From the NCBI GenBank assembly GCA_018296165.2, contig JACKQL020000024.1, positions 186,001-250,000 of the forward strand: a DNA stretch of 64,000 nucleotides, given 5' to 3'. Position numbers and translations under genes: made by a program. Shown one piece after another: positions 1 through 11,096 of this stretch. How positions within the stretch are numbered: position 1 is the first letter of the stretch; each line of letters begins with the position of its first letter. The notes below the pieces were generated by a model. The model was not told the origin of the DNA. It searched no databases and was given only the letters and a program-made list of their open reading frames with translations. This stretch comes from Termitomyces sp. T153. Taxonomy: Eukaryota; Basidiomycota; Agaricomycetes; Agaricales; Lyophyllaceae.

Positions 1-651
1 TTGTTACATGATGGCCACTGCATTGTTACACCATGGAAAGAAGGAATAGAAACTTATATATACCATGTACATACTGACAAATACCCTCAGTCAGTCCCAT
101 TACAGACTGAGGGTAAGTCATCATTAATCATCTGTCTTGTACATCATACTTACTGTACTCTATGCTATTTACTTACACATCTGTGTATATCTAGGTGATA
201 CGGTCCAGATTCCAACAATTCTTGGTCTTAGAGATTTGGGGTTCCAATGCTTAGGATTGGAATGACAGGAAGTCAAACAAGCCGTCCGTGCTGACAGCAA
301 GGTGTCAAAAATGACGGTTGATCTTATCATTGATGGGATCAAGTAATGTAGACAAATCGAATGAATGAAATCTATTAATGTCGCCGGCAAGCCACGATAC
401 AGTGCTAAGAGGGCGGGAGTAGAGTGCTAGTGTACTCTACACCAGTTTTGTATGATGGTTTCGGTTGTAGTAGTGTACTTGTATTGTAGCGTTGGACATT
501 GAGACTTTCCTCGCATAGTTTGATTGGCGTGAGTGATAGGCAAGGTGTGAGAGTTACAGTTTCCTTTTTTGCTCTTCCGATCTCAACAAACCACAACAAC
601 GCCGAAAAAGTTGCAAAACGCTCGCCTCAATCCGATCTTCTTTCACAAAAG
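1..651. other. Upstream flank of the zuotin gene
   Basis: No protein-coding gene is supported here; the short reading frames show no family motif. The last 150 bases before the zuotin start are pyrimidine- and CpG-rich, as expected for a fungal promoter and 5' UTR, but no TATA box stands out. A perfect 11-bp inverted repeat lies at 82-115. Confidence 0.5.
82..115. repeat. Perfect 11-bp inverted repeat (hairpin)
   Basis: TACCCTCAGTC at 82-92 is exactly reverse-complemented at 105-115, with a 12-nt loop. It is 537 bp upstream of the zuotin start. It may be a chance palindrome, a small MITE end or a protein-binding site; nothing decides between these. Confidence 0.6.
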
Positions 652-2157
652 ATGGCGACTGTCCTCACCTTGCCCATCACTGCCCCCGCTCTGTCTAAGG
701 ATTATTCGCCACCTGCGGCTTCATCGAGCTTACGTCTCTCTGTGCCCCATCCCACAGGACATCGTGTTCTTCTTCCCATCGGCCGTGCTCACCTCGATCA
801 TCTTCGACTTTCTCTTCTTCATGCACACGACTTTGACTCTTTCGATGCTCAGACTGCCACAGAGCGTGAGGTCAAAGCTCAACTTCTTGCGGCTGAGGGA
901 GCTTCAGAAGATGATCTCGGAGTCGGTGATGAGGAAGAAACACCTGAGCTTCTAGCTCTCGATCCCAAGGAGTGGAAGGTATGTCTCTATCTTTCTTTTC
1001 TCCATAAAAAGGTAATTTTGGGCCTGGCGTAGAAACAAGACCATTACGCAGTCCTTGGTCTCTCTAAATTCCGCTACCTCGCAACAGCTGAACATATCAA
1101 AATTGCTCGTACGTCTTTCCCATACACTACCTTCCGACCACTGTTTCATAAAAAAACGTTATCATAGACCGCAAAAAAGTCCTTAAACACCATCCTGACA
1201 AAAAGGCTTCCAACGTTCCCTCTGAAACCATCCTCGGTATCAATACCTCCCGCAATACAAACGATGACACTTTCTTCAAATGCATCCAAAAAGCCCATGA
1301 AGTCCTCACCAACGACGAAAAGCGCCGCCAATTTGACAGCGTCGATCCCGAATTCCTTGAGATAGAAGAACAAATCACCGGTATAACTGAAAAAGAATTC
1401 AAAGCCAGAAAACTCGAGTTCTTCAGAACGTTCACTCCGATATTCGACTTATATACACGTTTCTCGCGCGTGCAGCCTGTTCCAGGCCTTGGGACAATCG
1501 ATGCAACTAAGGATGAGGTGGAGGGCTTCTATGACTTCTGGTATAATTTTGATAGTTGGCGCAGCTTTGAGTGGTATGATAAGGAGGTTAATGAGGGCAG
1601 CGACAGGCATGTTCTGCCGACCTCATCTCATCTTATCCTTATTTAATGATCCTCCCCTAGCCGCGACGACAAACGGTACACCGAAAAGAAGAACAAATCT
1701 GAGCGCGCACGCAGAAAGAAAGAAGACACCGCCAAGCTCCGCATGCTCATCGATCTTACTCTCAGGTACTCTCTTTCTCTCTCCAGTATCTCCGTTTTAA
1801 ACTCTGGCCACAGCCTCGACCCCCGCATCAAACTCATCAAACAACAAGAAAAAGAAGCTCGTGAAGCCAAAAAGGCTGCTGCTGCTGGTAAACCATTGAA
1901 GAAGACCAAAGCTCAGGAAGAGGAAGAAAAGAAGAAAGCAGAAGAGGAGCAGAAAGCAAAGGAGGAAGAGGCGAAGGTTCGTTATTTTCCGTCCCTCTCT
2001 GACCTGTGTCTTTCCTTTCATTATGGTAACACTCGACTGATGAACCGTTTAGGCCGAGCGCGAAGCAGCGAAGAAAGCAAAGGCCGCCGCCGCGAACGCC
2101 GCCAAGAAGGCGAGACGGGCGGCTCGTGTTGCTGAGGAGGCTGCAGGGACGTCTTGA
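652..2157 (+). CDS. ZUO1: Zuotin-type ribosome-associated J-protein (DnaJ/DNAJC2 family)
   Basis: Product of 404 aa from six exons: 652-978, 1033-1108, 1168-1606, 1661-1765, 1814-1976, 2053-2157; the phases agree throughout and total 405 codons. Zuotin is the J-protein of the ribosome-associated complex, which stimulates the Ssb Hsp70 on nascent chains. The J domain starts near residue 110 (DHYAVLGLSKFRY) and its HPD motif sits in KHHPDK just after intron 2. The family block PIFDLYTRFS...VPGLGT and the bridge SFEWYDKEVNEGSDSRDDKR follow. The C-terminal third is a highly charged Lys/Ala/Glu region, the usual ribosome-binding segment. The start is the ATG in AAGATGGCG, which opens the conserved N-terminus. 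Intron 3 has a GC donor. No lesion is seen, and CpG content is normal, unlike the transposons next door. Confidence 0.95.
1607..1660 (+). other. GC-AG intron (intron 3 of the zuotin gene)
   Basis: The donor reads CAG/GCATGT and the acceptor CCCTAG. Only this junction keeps the frame and restores the conserved GSDSRDDKR block. The nearest GT, at 1611, gives a frameshift with the same acceptor. The intron is 54 nt, matching its GT-AG neighbours. Confidence 0.85.
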
Positions 2158-2249
2158 AGTGTTCAGACAATGATACAATAATCTTCAAGGACCTTCATTC
2201 ACACCTTCTTGGATGCATATGGCCATGATTAGAATTATACAATTTATTT

Positions 2250-2880
2250 AGATTTTCTGGTACATCCGCATTAATCTACAGGACTTGGAATTGGTGTACT
2301 TGCAATTCCAATTTCTTGACAGAAATACTTTTGAAGGGATTAGAGATTGTGAGCAACCTTGTGGGCCATGTGAAAGGGAATATCACAGAGGGAGACAGAG
2401 AAATGGGAGTTGTAGCCTTTGTTTATGAAGAACAGGAAGACTAGTCATAGAATGGAGTATGTTGGTATATGCAAACTTGGTAATAGGGAACTCAGTGCAC
2501 CAGTTGTCTTGGAGGTAGTTTATATAAATTTGGAGGTACTGTTTCAAGGTCTGGTTGACTGCTTGGTCTGTCCATTGGTTTTAGAATGGTAGGTGGAACA
2601 GATGTTAGAGCAGATGTTAAGGGCCAAGCACAAGGATTGCCAAAACTTGGAGATGAAAGAGGGACCTTGGTTGGAGATGATATTGTCAGGGAGGCCATGT
2701 CTTGCCAAGACATGGGTGATGAATAGCAGAGGTGTAACAGGGATAAATACTGCCTGCTTGGTGAGGTGGCAGACAATGGCCAGGATGGAATTATACCCAT
2801 TGGCATCTGGTAGCTTAACAATATGGTTGAGATTGATGAGCCAATTGGGCTTCAATAGTCTGAGTGGTCAAATGACAGGG
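2250..2880 (-). pseudogene. Ty3/gypsy integrase core fragment, family B
   Basis: Read on the minus strand, this matches a chromovirus/Tf-type integrase core: IVKLPDANGYNSILAI, LTKQAVFIPVT, ARHGLPDNIISNQGPSFISKFW and TNGQTKQ, with NYLQDNW further on. It is broken by frameshifts and stops and lacks the rest of pol. It differs from the family A gypsy integrase just upstream on the same strand (2900-3633). In reading order it comes after a C-terminal domain, so it belongs to a separate inserted or rearranged copy. CpG is nearly absent. Confidence 0.75.
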
Positions 2881-2899
2881 GATTTTCAAGGTGGTTGTT

Positions 2900-3633
2900 A
2901 GGCATATCGATATGTTCTCTAACAAAATAAGAGAGTAGGTTAAAAGCAGCAACTGGTTGGTGTCAAAATGAGCCATCTAATTTGGAAAGGATGGAAGCAC
3001 CACCATGGTTATGAGAGATTACTAATAGAAGTCCTAAGTAATAGGGGCACATCTTCTTATTGTAAGTAACTTCAATCTTAGTGCACATGGTTACAAGGTC
3101 ACCATGTCTGAAGTTGTAGTTGTGTATAGTGGCAGCATGTTCTTGCTCAAAGCAAAGGGCATCTTGCTGTCAGGCACTGAAGACTTTGTTGTGAAGTTGT
3201 CCTCTGGTCATTGCTAGAGGTTGATAGTACATCTGACAATAAGGTTAGTAGAATAAAGTACTGAGTTTGGTGGGAGCTGAAGGGTAAGTGGCTTCTAGAA
3301 TGTTAGCAGGGAAGAGAGAATGCATTCCTGTAGCTGCACAGTAAGGTGAGCAACCCATGCAACCCATGCACCTGCATACCATGATCTATTCTGACCAAAA
3401 GACAGAGTAAGTGGCACTACTCTAGTTGGACTGGTCTATCCACTACCTTGAAGAGGGCTTGCCAAACATCAAAGTGAGGTCACTCCACTATATCATTAGT
3501 ATACTTGTTTTAGCCTGAGATGCAAATGTGGTTCAAGTAATACTTCTTTGCCAGGTAGGCTACAGCTTTGATAATGGGCAGTCATTTTTAGTAACAATCT
3601 CATGAAGAGCATCCCAGCAACAGATGATGTCTT
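2900..3633 (-). pseudogene. Ty3/gypsy (family A) integrase C-terminal part, cut off by the LINE
   Basis: The minus strand reads IPKDIICCWDALHEIVTKND, then the GCSPYCAATGMH...LFPANILEATY stretch, then FRHGDLVTMCTKIEV and NKKMCPYYLG...ISHNHGGA: the end of the integrase core and the GPY/F-like C-terminal domain. It is peppered with stops. The upstream half of the same integrase resumes at 11097, on the far side of the LINE. The two halves read through one IFEDI / CCWDALHEIV junction when the LINE and one target-site copy are removed. Confidence 0.75.
3626..3633. repeat. Left target-site duplication of the LINE
   Basis: GATGTCTT directly precedes the LINE 5' end and is repeated exactly at 11089-11096 after the poly(A) tail. 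Confidence 0.85.
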
Positions 3634-3703
3634 TTGGAATGCTTCTTGATCTCTGACACCCATCATCCCTTTTGGGGTCCTGGTTGTTTTGAGACTGTAA
3701 GTA

Positions 3704-5407
3704 ATGTATAATCAACTTCTTTCCTGCACCTCCCAGCCCAACAAGCCCTCCAGTGCCCTCTCTGCCCTCTCTGCTTCAGCTCTTCTTGCCCCATCACTCC
3801 TTGGTCTGATCAATGTCCTTGTTGACAAGGGCATCTTCTCAACCACCCCGAGTGGTCCCAACCCAGGTGGGACCCCAAAACACTTGCATCTCACCCCAAC
3901 CCACTCCAACCTCAGAACTCTCTTGGCACAGGACACCAGCCTGATCAGATCCCTACCCAACACTTGCAAATGGCTTGAGTCCAATGGATGGATACTCATG
4001 GCTGAGCCCTACAACCAAGTGAAGATCATCAGCATCCTAGCCACCACAGCCCTCTACTCCAAGCTGGCTGAAATGAAAAATGCTGTCCTTGCAATGGCAT
4101 TCCTCCTTGAGGCAGACGTCATGGATCAAATCTCGTCCTCACTAGCAGATGCAATCATGACTAAAACCATGGGTAGGCTCAGTGACTTGGTCAAGAAACT
4201 TGGCACCATGGCCAAGTTCCTCACAGCCAACAATGCACAGAGGGCAGAGTCCACTCTCACTCTTAAATTGACATCTGAGACCCTTGCTGGGGTATTCTCT
4301 TTGCTGGATGCTATGGCATCCAAGTTTGCAAATCCTCCCCAGCAGCCCATTGCTCCACCCACATGGGCCTCGATTGCTAAAACCTCAGCATCTCCACAAC
4401 CTGCAACAGTCCACAGCCATCAAACATCAACCCCAGCATATGCACTATCAACCAACAATAAGATATGTGTCCAACAACATGTCATTTGCAATGTGTGTAC
4501 AGTATTGATCAAGTTCAATCCTATGAATGACAGTGCCCCAACCAACCCCTCATTAACTGGCACCTCAAAACTCTGGAATGCCCTCAACAAAACACTCAAG
4601 ACACTTGATGACAAACAAACATCTCTCAACCAGGGCAAGGACAGAGAGATTGAAGTCACAATGCCAAAGACACATGCAATAGGGCTGGAAATCATTAATA
4701 GCAGTGTGTACCTTGCTGAGTTTGACACCGCTGACTCTGCAGACAGATTCCGGCACTATGTGACTGAACACTGGGAGGTCATCAATGACATCTTTGGCAA
4801 CTCCTTGGACATCATGGACAAGACATTCAACCTCATTGTGAGGTTTGTTCCATGCAAGGGCCCATTTGACCCAGACAACTTCAACAGCCTCCACACCATC
4901 GAGCTTGAAAACAGCTTACCCTCCATGTCCATCACCTCAGCACTCTGGCTCAAGAATCCTGACCTTAGATCCCCAAAGCAATCAGTTGCATCTCTCAAAA
5001 TCACTTGCAACAACCCCAAGACCACCAACAACATGATCCATGGACAAATCTTCATCTGCAGCTGACAAGTTGCAATTTGCAAGGACATCTGCAAGCCCAT
5101 ATGATGCAACAACTGCCAGAAGTACAGGCACTTCCACAATGACTGCAAGAGCAAAGGTTGCTGTCCCAAATGTGCTAGTAACAGATGCTCTGCCACCTCC
5201 TGCAAGGCTGTCAAGAATAGGTCCATATCATGTGGGCCCAACTCAGCACATGCAAGCTCAGATCATAGCTGCCCAGAATTCTTGAAACACTGCAAAGCTC
5301 TTGATGCACGGTTCCCTGAGAATAGAATGCCATACTTCCTGATAACTGATTCCTCAACCTGGGCTACAGCTCTGCCAAAGCATTCAACTCCACCCATGGG
5401 TACATGA
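3704..5407 (+). pseudogene. LINE ORF1 (Gag-like, CCHC zinc knuckle)
   Basis: A 453-codon open stretch runs to TGA at 5063. In the same frame a second TGA (5102) follows, then a perfect C-x2-C-x4-H-x4-C knuckle at 5105-5146 (CNNCQKYRHFHNDC), a second Cys-rich cluster, and the conserved tail CPEFLKHCKALDARFPENRM, ending at 5405-5407. ORF1 proteins of this class bind the element RNA. The two TGAs are the only breaks, so this is a lightly damaged copy. The stop just before the knuckle lies where the family usually has arginine, consistent with CGA to TGA. Confidence 0.85.
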
Positions 5408-8014
5408 CCACCAGCACCAACTGCCACAGCCACAACTTGGACACTCTCCCCCACTCCCACCAGACCCATCCAAGCCACAACACTGCCACAACAATGTAAC
5501 ACCACACAGAAGACACCAGCCAACAGCCACGCTCCAAGTCGCATGAGCAACTTGGATCAGTTCAGCTTCACCCAAATGAACACCCAGAAGTCTTGAGGTG
5601 CTGTACCCCTCCCCACCTCAATGAACTGATGATCACATGACCCACAGCAGCACCCAGGAAGATTTGCATTTGGCAACAAAACACTTGAAAGTCAATCTCA
5701 GCACAAGAAGATGTACTAGTGGCAGCCCACCTGGAGGATTGGGACATGCTCACAATTCAAGAGCCGTTCCTTGATTCCTTAGGTAACACAAAGGCTACCA
5801 GATACTGGAGAGTATTATACCCCTCTGACCACAGAAAAGATGGCAGCACACGTTTATGCTCAGTACTGCTAATCAACACTAACATTTCAACAGACACATA
5901 TTCCTAACTAACCATCCATTCCACAGACATTTCAGCCATCCGCTTTTCAGGCAAATTTGGCTTCCTCTTGGGCTTCAACATGTACAACAATTGCACACAC
6001 AACATGGTCCTCAACAACCTTTCCACCTATCTCTCTACCTCTCTCCATATTGCCTGGCCCACACCTGGCAATCATATGTTATGGCTTGGTGACTTCAACC
6101 ATCACCACCCCCTGTGGGAGTTGGCTAATAACCATCACCTGAATAGTTCCAAGGACTTTGTACAACCCCTCCTTGATATGCTGACGGCATATGACATGGA
6201 GTTAGCTCTGCCCCCAGAACTGCCCACTTTCCAGTCTGCAGGTGACAGGTGGACACAGCCTGATGACATCTGGTGTGCCCACTTATATGTTGACCCAATT
6301 ATCTCATGCAATGTAGTCCCATCACTACATCTGTCTCTAGCTGATCACCTCTCCATAGTTACTGAGGTCAAGCTTCCAGTGCCCCACACCTCCTCACCAC
6401 CATCTAAAGACTTTGCCAAGTTGACTGGCAAGTGTTCAATGCAGCTCTGACAGAGTGTCTGCAGAATGAGTCCCCAGCAGTACCCATCCTCACAGAATTG
6501 GAGTTTGACTCCAGGGTGCATGACCTCACCCAGATAATCCAGGAGGTCATAGCAAAGGACAACATTGTCCTGGTTTGCAAACCTTGCCCATACACCAAAA
6601 GGTGGTGGAACGACGATCTCAAATGGCTAAAGGCCCAGAGACATCAAGCCAATAACCAAGCCTTCAAGTTTCACAACATATCAGACCACCCTGTGAAAGC
6701 TGCAGCCACCCATCTATCTCGGGAAATGGCCGAGGCAATTTGCAAGGCTAAGGAAGAATACTGGATGAAATGGTTGGAGTCAATTGATGCTTGACAAATT
6801 TACATTGCTAACAAATACGTTGTGCAGGAGCCCTCTGACTTCTCATGTGACAGAGTCCCAGACTTGAAAACAATGTTTAATGGTGTCCTGACTGTCATGT
6901 CAACCAATGAAAACAAGGCCAGGGCACTAGCTGAGTCGTTCTTTCCTCCTCCTTCCTCTCCCTTCATCCCCCACATGGCGTATCCCTGCCCCATCAGTGC
7001 ATCCCCTTCCTTTTCTAAAGAGCACATCCTTGCTGCCATAGGCAAACTTCCCCCATTCAAAGCACCAGATCCTGACAGGATCCCCAACGTAGTACTGAAA
7101 CAGTGCACAGAGGTGCTTTCTGACCACCTTTATTTTATCTTCACTGCAGTGTTTGAGCTGGACATTTACCATGCCAGCTGGCTTGAATCCACCACTTTGG
7201 TGCTGTGCAAGCCAGGCAAAGTAGCCTACAACCTTGCTAAGGCTTACCAGCCCATAGGACTGCTCAACACTATAGGGAAGCTCCTTTCCACACTGGTTGC
7301 TGCTGACCTCTCCTACATTGCAGAGAAACACAATATGCTCCCACCAGGTCAATTTGGGGGCCGCCCAGGCTGAAACACATCAGACACCATGCATCTGGTG
7401 GTCTCAAGGATCAAGGATGCCTGGCATTTAGGTAAAGTTGCAACTGCTCTCTTTCTTGACATCCAAGGGGCCTTCCCCAACATGGTCCATGACCAACTCA
7501 TTCATAACATGAGAGAAGCTGGCATCCCCACCAGCTATGTTTGCCTAGCTGAGTGGATGTTATCCAACTGCCAAACATGTCTGAAGTTCAATAACTTCCT
7601 CTCTGACTGGATCACCATTGACAATGGCACCACCCAAGGCTGCCCCCTGTCTATGCTTTTTTATGCTTTTTATAATGCTTCCCTTATCCATGTTGCCTGC
7701 CACCACAGCAAGTCCAAACTATTGTTGGGCTTTGTTGATGACGTGATGTTCCTGGCCATTGCAAAGTCTCTGACAGAGATGCACACCATTATTAAGGACC
7801 TCATTGAATGTGCTCAAGGCACATTCAAATAGTCTCTATCTCACAATTCCACCTTTGAACTTTCAAAACTTGCTCTCATGAACTTCCTGAGATCACACTG
7901 TGACTTGGTTCCCACCAACCTGACCCTTCACCGCTCCAACCCAGATGGCTCCATCACAGCACAGGTTGTCAACACAGTAGTGACATATAAATATCTTGGT
8001 GTCATTTTTGACAA

Positions 8015-9026
8015 TGTAGTACTGGGTTAGAGTAATACTGATAGTTCTGGGGCTTTCTTGAAGACTTAGGCAGTCTACTCCAATTCCACACTGATGTCTT
8101 GATAAATGCTTGAAGTTGAAGGGGTTTACTTCCAAAATATTTCTATTCTAAATGCAGAGGTGTTTCAACAAACTCCAGCCTAAGTGATTCACTCCCTGGG
8201 AACCACTGAGCCTTTGCCTATTAATTGCCTGTCTATTTGCTACTCTACTTGGGCTATTTATACCTCTTTCTACAGTGCACAGACCACCCCCTACATGTGA
8301 CTTTTGGTTCCATACTTTCCAGCCCCTTATTCATAACTGTTATTCTAATTCCCCCTTTTGGCATGCCTGTTTCAGTGCCACAGGCCAGTTCCTGGTTCCA
8401 TCATTCCTCCTTTGCATTATTAGCTTCCATTTGCCCCATTTATCTCTCCCTCCTTTGTATTTCTTCCATTCATATTCTTCTCCATTCAGTTTCTTCCCTT
8501 GTTCCTTTATTTATTTCATATTCTTCCCCATTCAGGTTCTTTCCCATTCAGGTTCTTCCATTCATCTGTCCCCTCCCATTCATTCCATTCATCTTCCTTT
8601 ATTCATTTCCTATTTTCTCCTTTCAGGTTCTTTCCCATTCAGGTTCTTCCATTCATCTTCCATTCCCTTCCCTTCATTCCATTCATTTCATATTCTTCCA
8701 TTCATCTTCCTTCACTTCCTTTCAGTCAACATTCCAATCTGGTTATTCTTAGATCAGATCTAGATCTTGCCAGAATTGATGCCACTCAGGTGCTTTTGCC
8801 AGTCCCATGCTTCCCCTCCCATTACAGTGATTTGACTATTATTGAGTGTATAGTCTAGTATAGTCCTTGTCCTATCCTGTTCTGTATTTCTTCTGGTGTA
8901 TTTAAAGGGATAATGTTGCTGGAACTTGTTTTACCAGGAGGCTTACAGTTTTCAGCCTTAATAAATGTTTGTTTTGACTTCTGGAGTTTATTATGTTTCC
9001 AATGATGTGACAACATCATATCAACA
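8015..9026 (+). repeat. Solo LTR inside the LINE reverse transcriptase
   Basis: A block starting TGTAGTACTGGG and ending in CA separates codons for IFDN from KLRW. ACAA flanks it on both sides (8011-8014, and 9024-9027 or 9027-9030), so the right edge is 9023 or 9026. It contains a TATTTAAAG box near 8900 and AATAAA near 8961, as an LTR should, and a pyrimidine-rich repeated tract at 8460-8740. No internal region remains, so it arose by LTR-LTR recombination. It is the youngest layer of this nest. Confidence 0.8.
8460..8740. repeat. Pyrimidine-rich minisatellite (CATTCAGGTTCTTCC-like units)
   Basis: Units such as TTCCCATTCAGGTTCTT recur many times. They give long hydrophobic open frames on the plus strand that carry no family signal. 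The tract lies within the solo LTR. Confidence 0.75.
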
Positions 9027-11088
9027 ACAAGTTGAGGTGGGCAGCCTACACCCAGAAAGTGGTGGCGAACATGGCATGGTGGACACACCAAGTGTCCAGA
9101 CTCTCCCATATATCTGGAGGTATGCCCCCACACAGGATACACCAGTTGTATAATACAGTGGCAGTCCCAGCATTTATGTATGCTGCAGATGTCTGGTACA
9201 CAGGTGTCAGCTTGAGCTCAAATGGCAGATGCTGCACAGGCTCAGTAGCAGCCTCAAAGAAACTCAACACAGCCCAATGCCATGCTGCAAAAACTATCAT
9301 GGGTGCACTGAGCACAACAGCAGCTGACATGCTTGAACTTCATGCTAACCTTTTACCCATAAACCTACTGTTCCATAGAGTTCTCACTAGAGCCACAGTT
9401 TGCCTAGGCTCCTTGCCTGAGACACACCCAGTTAGCGCCCTGGCATGATAGGCATCTGAATGCCAGGTTAAACACCACCACTCACCACTACACAATCTCT
9501 TCTTATTTACAGGCATCAAACCCACATTCATTGAGACTATTACAGCCCACTAATGACACCCAGGCTACCAGCCATCTTTCACCACACACATTGCCACCTC
9601 CAAGGATGAAGCCCTCAAGGCAATCATGATCACACACAAACAGGCAACAATGGCTGTCTATTGTGATGGATCTAGTTTTCAAGACAGAGAGTAGGAGTGT
9701 TAGCAGTCCTATATGTCAATGGCAAGGAGGATTCTCACTTGAGCTATCACCTTGGCTCTGCAGCAGAGCATATGGTTTATGAAGCAAAGATAGTGGGCAT
9801 CTCTATGGGACTGCATATGCTAACCAAATTCAACAAACAGCTATGAGGCCTCACCATCATAAGCAGCAACAGCCAGTCCACCATCTAAGCCCTGTCCAAC
9901 CAATGTCCACACCCCACTCACTACCTCCTTGACACTGTCCACTCAGTTGCCAAATCCCTGCACAGAAAGCAAGACTGACTGCACACACCACCCCACCAAT
10001 GCATTACAAGAGCCCCTGGCAAGAAATGAAAACCAAGGTTCCAAGGTGTGATTTGCCTCCAGATCCACTGGTCACTGGAGCATGAGGGCTTTGTACCAAA
10101 TGAGCATGCAGATGAACTCACAAAAGAAGCAGCATGTGGGCTCTCCAGTCCCCCAGATGCCCTCCCACCATTCCTGTGAACCAAGACACTCCCCTGCAGT
10201 ATAGCAGCAACACACCAATCTGAACTTACCAAAACACAAGCCCTCTGGAAATGATGTTGGAAGGATTCCCCACAGTACACATTGATCCATCAACTTGACA
10301 AGTCCCTACCCTTGAAGAGTTACATGCAGCTCATCAGCACAATGGACTGATGCAAATCAGCTATCCTCACCCATTTCCACACTGGCCACCTCCTTCTGAA
10401 CCAACACCTCTTCAGAATCCAGTGTGCCAAAACACCTGTTTGTCCCCACTGCCACAGCATCATGGTTGAGTCAATCAAACACTTCTTCTTTGAATGCCCA
10501 CAGTATCACCTTGAGCACCACATCCACCTTCTGTGCCCACTGAAACAAAAAGCTGAGTCATTGTCCTTTCTACTCTCCTCACCTGCTGCAATAAAGTACC
10601 TCCTTAGATACACAGAAGCCACAAAATGATTCAAAGTTGCACCCAACCCACCCACACCAACACCAGCCACTCACACACACTAAGACCCACCCCACTCACT
10701 CTCTTACAAAATTTTATATATTCCTTTATCCTATATTACTCACACCTAATAATGGCACATGGCCTTATGCCCACTAGAGGCACTGATTCTTCCAGCCCTG
10801 GTTGGTTCCATGGCCCTTTTGCTTGTCCTGACCTGCTTGCACCCACAAGCATTTGTTGTACATCCTTCTCGTGACAATCAATAATGATGTCCAGTCTCTC
10901 TCAAGGAAATACTAGGGGGGTGTGATTTAAAACAGTACTTGAATGTATCAGCCCACTCATTCTCCACATACATGGGGGGATGTGGCAATTTGTAGCCCTT
11001 GTAGTTAAGTAGTTCTTGTCAGTAGCTCCATGCAAAATGAGCACAACATGTTCCATGCATGTTAATAGGATTTAAAAAAAAAAAAAAA

Positions 11089-11096
11089 GATGTCTT
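11089..11096. repeat. Right target-site duplication of the LINE
   Basis: GATGTCTT follows the A15 tail and is the second copy of 3626-3633. The gypsy integrase frame resumes from here on the minus strand. Confidence 0.85.

Larger units (their letters stand above)
5644..10629 (+). pseudogene. LINE ORF2 (AP endonuclease, reverse transcriptase, RNase H), interrupted
   Basis: Domains in order: endonuclease/exonuclease/phosphatase domain (LTIQEPF near 5750; WLGDFNHHHPLWE near 6080; LADHLSIVTEV near 6340); reverse transcriptase (FKAPDPDRIPN near 7055; FLDIQGAFPNM near 7455; catalytic FVDDVMFLA near 7732); a solo LTR between IFDN and KLRWAAY; C-terminal RT/thumb (QLYNTVAVPAFMYAADVWYTG); RNase H (AVYCDGSSF near 9652; EGFVPNEHADELTKEA near 10090); and a Cys/His knuckle near 10430. 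It ends RYTEATK-stop at 10627-10629. Several stops and frameshifts break it, including TGA at GRPG-stop-NTSD where arginine is usual. The start codon cannot be fixed. Confidence 0.85.
3634..11088 (+). mobile_element. Full-length non-LTR retrotransposon (LINE, Tad1/CgT1-like) inserted in a gypsy element
   Basis: The element spans 7,455 bp including a later solo LTR at 8015-9026. It has a 70-bp 5' leader, ORF1 (Gag-like with zinc knuckle), ORF2 (endonuclease, reverse transcriptase, RNase H) and a 3' UTR ending in a 15-A tail (11074-11088). The 8-bp sequence GATGTCTT stands at 3626-3633 and again at 11089-11096 as the target-site duplication. The host site is a gypsy integrase coding region. Both ORFs are broken, largely by TGA codons where arginine is expected. 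CpG is scarce. Confidence 0.9.

Noticed and set aside
1743..2135. A separate 130-codon ORF in the zuotin gene
   Set aside because: It reads through introns 4 and 5 in one frame; the spliced zuotin model explains the same codons.
8225..8858. Three overlapping plus-strand frames rich in Phe/Pro/Ser, as a membrane protein
   Set aside because: All come from one pyrimidine-rich repeat tract inside a solo LTR; three frames are open at once.
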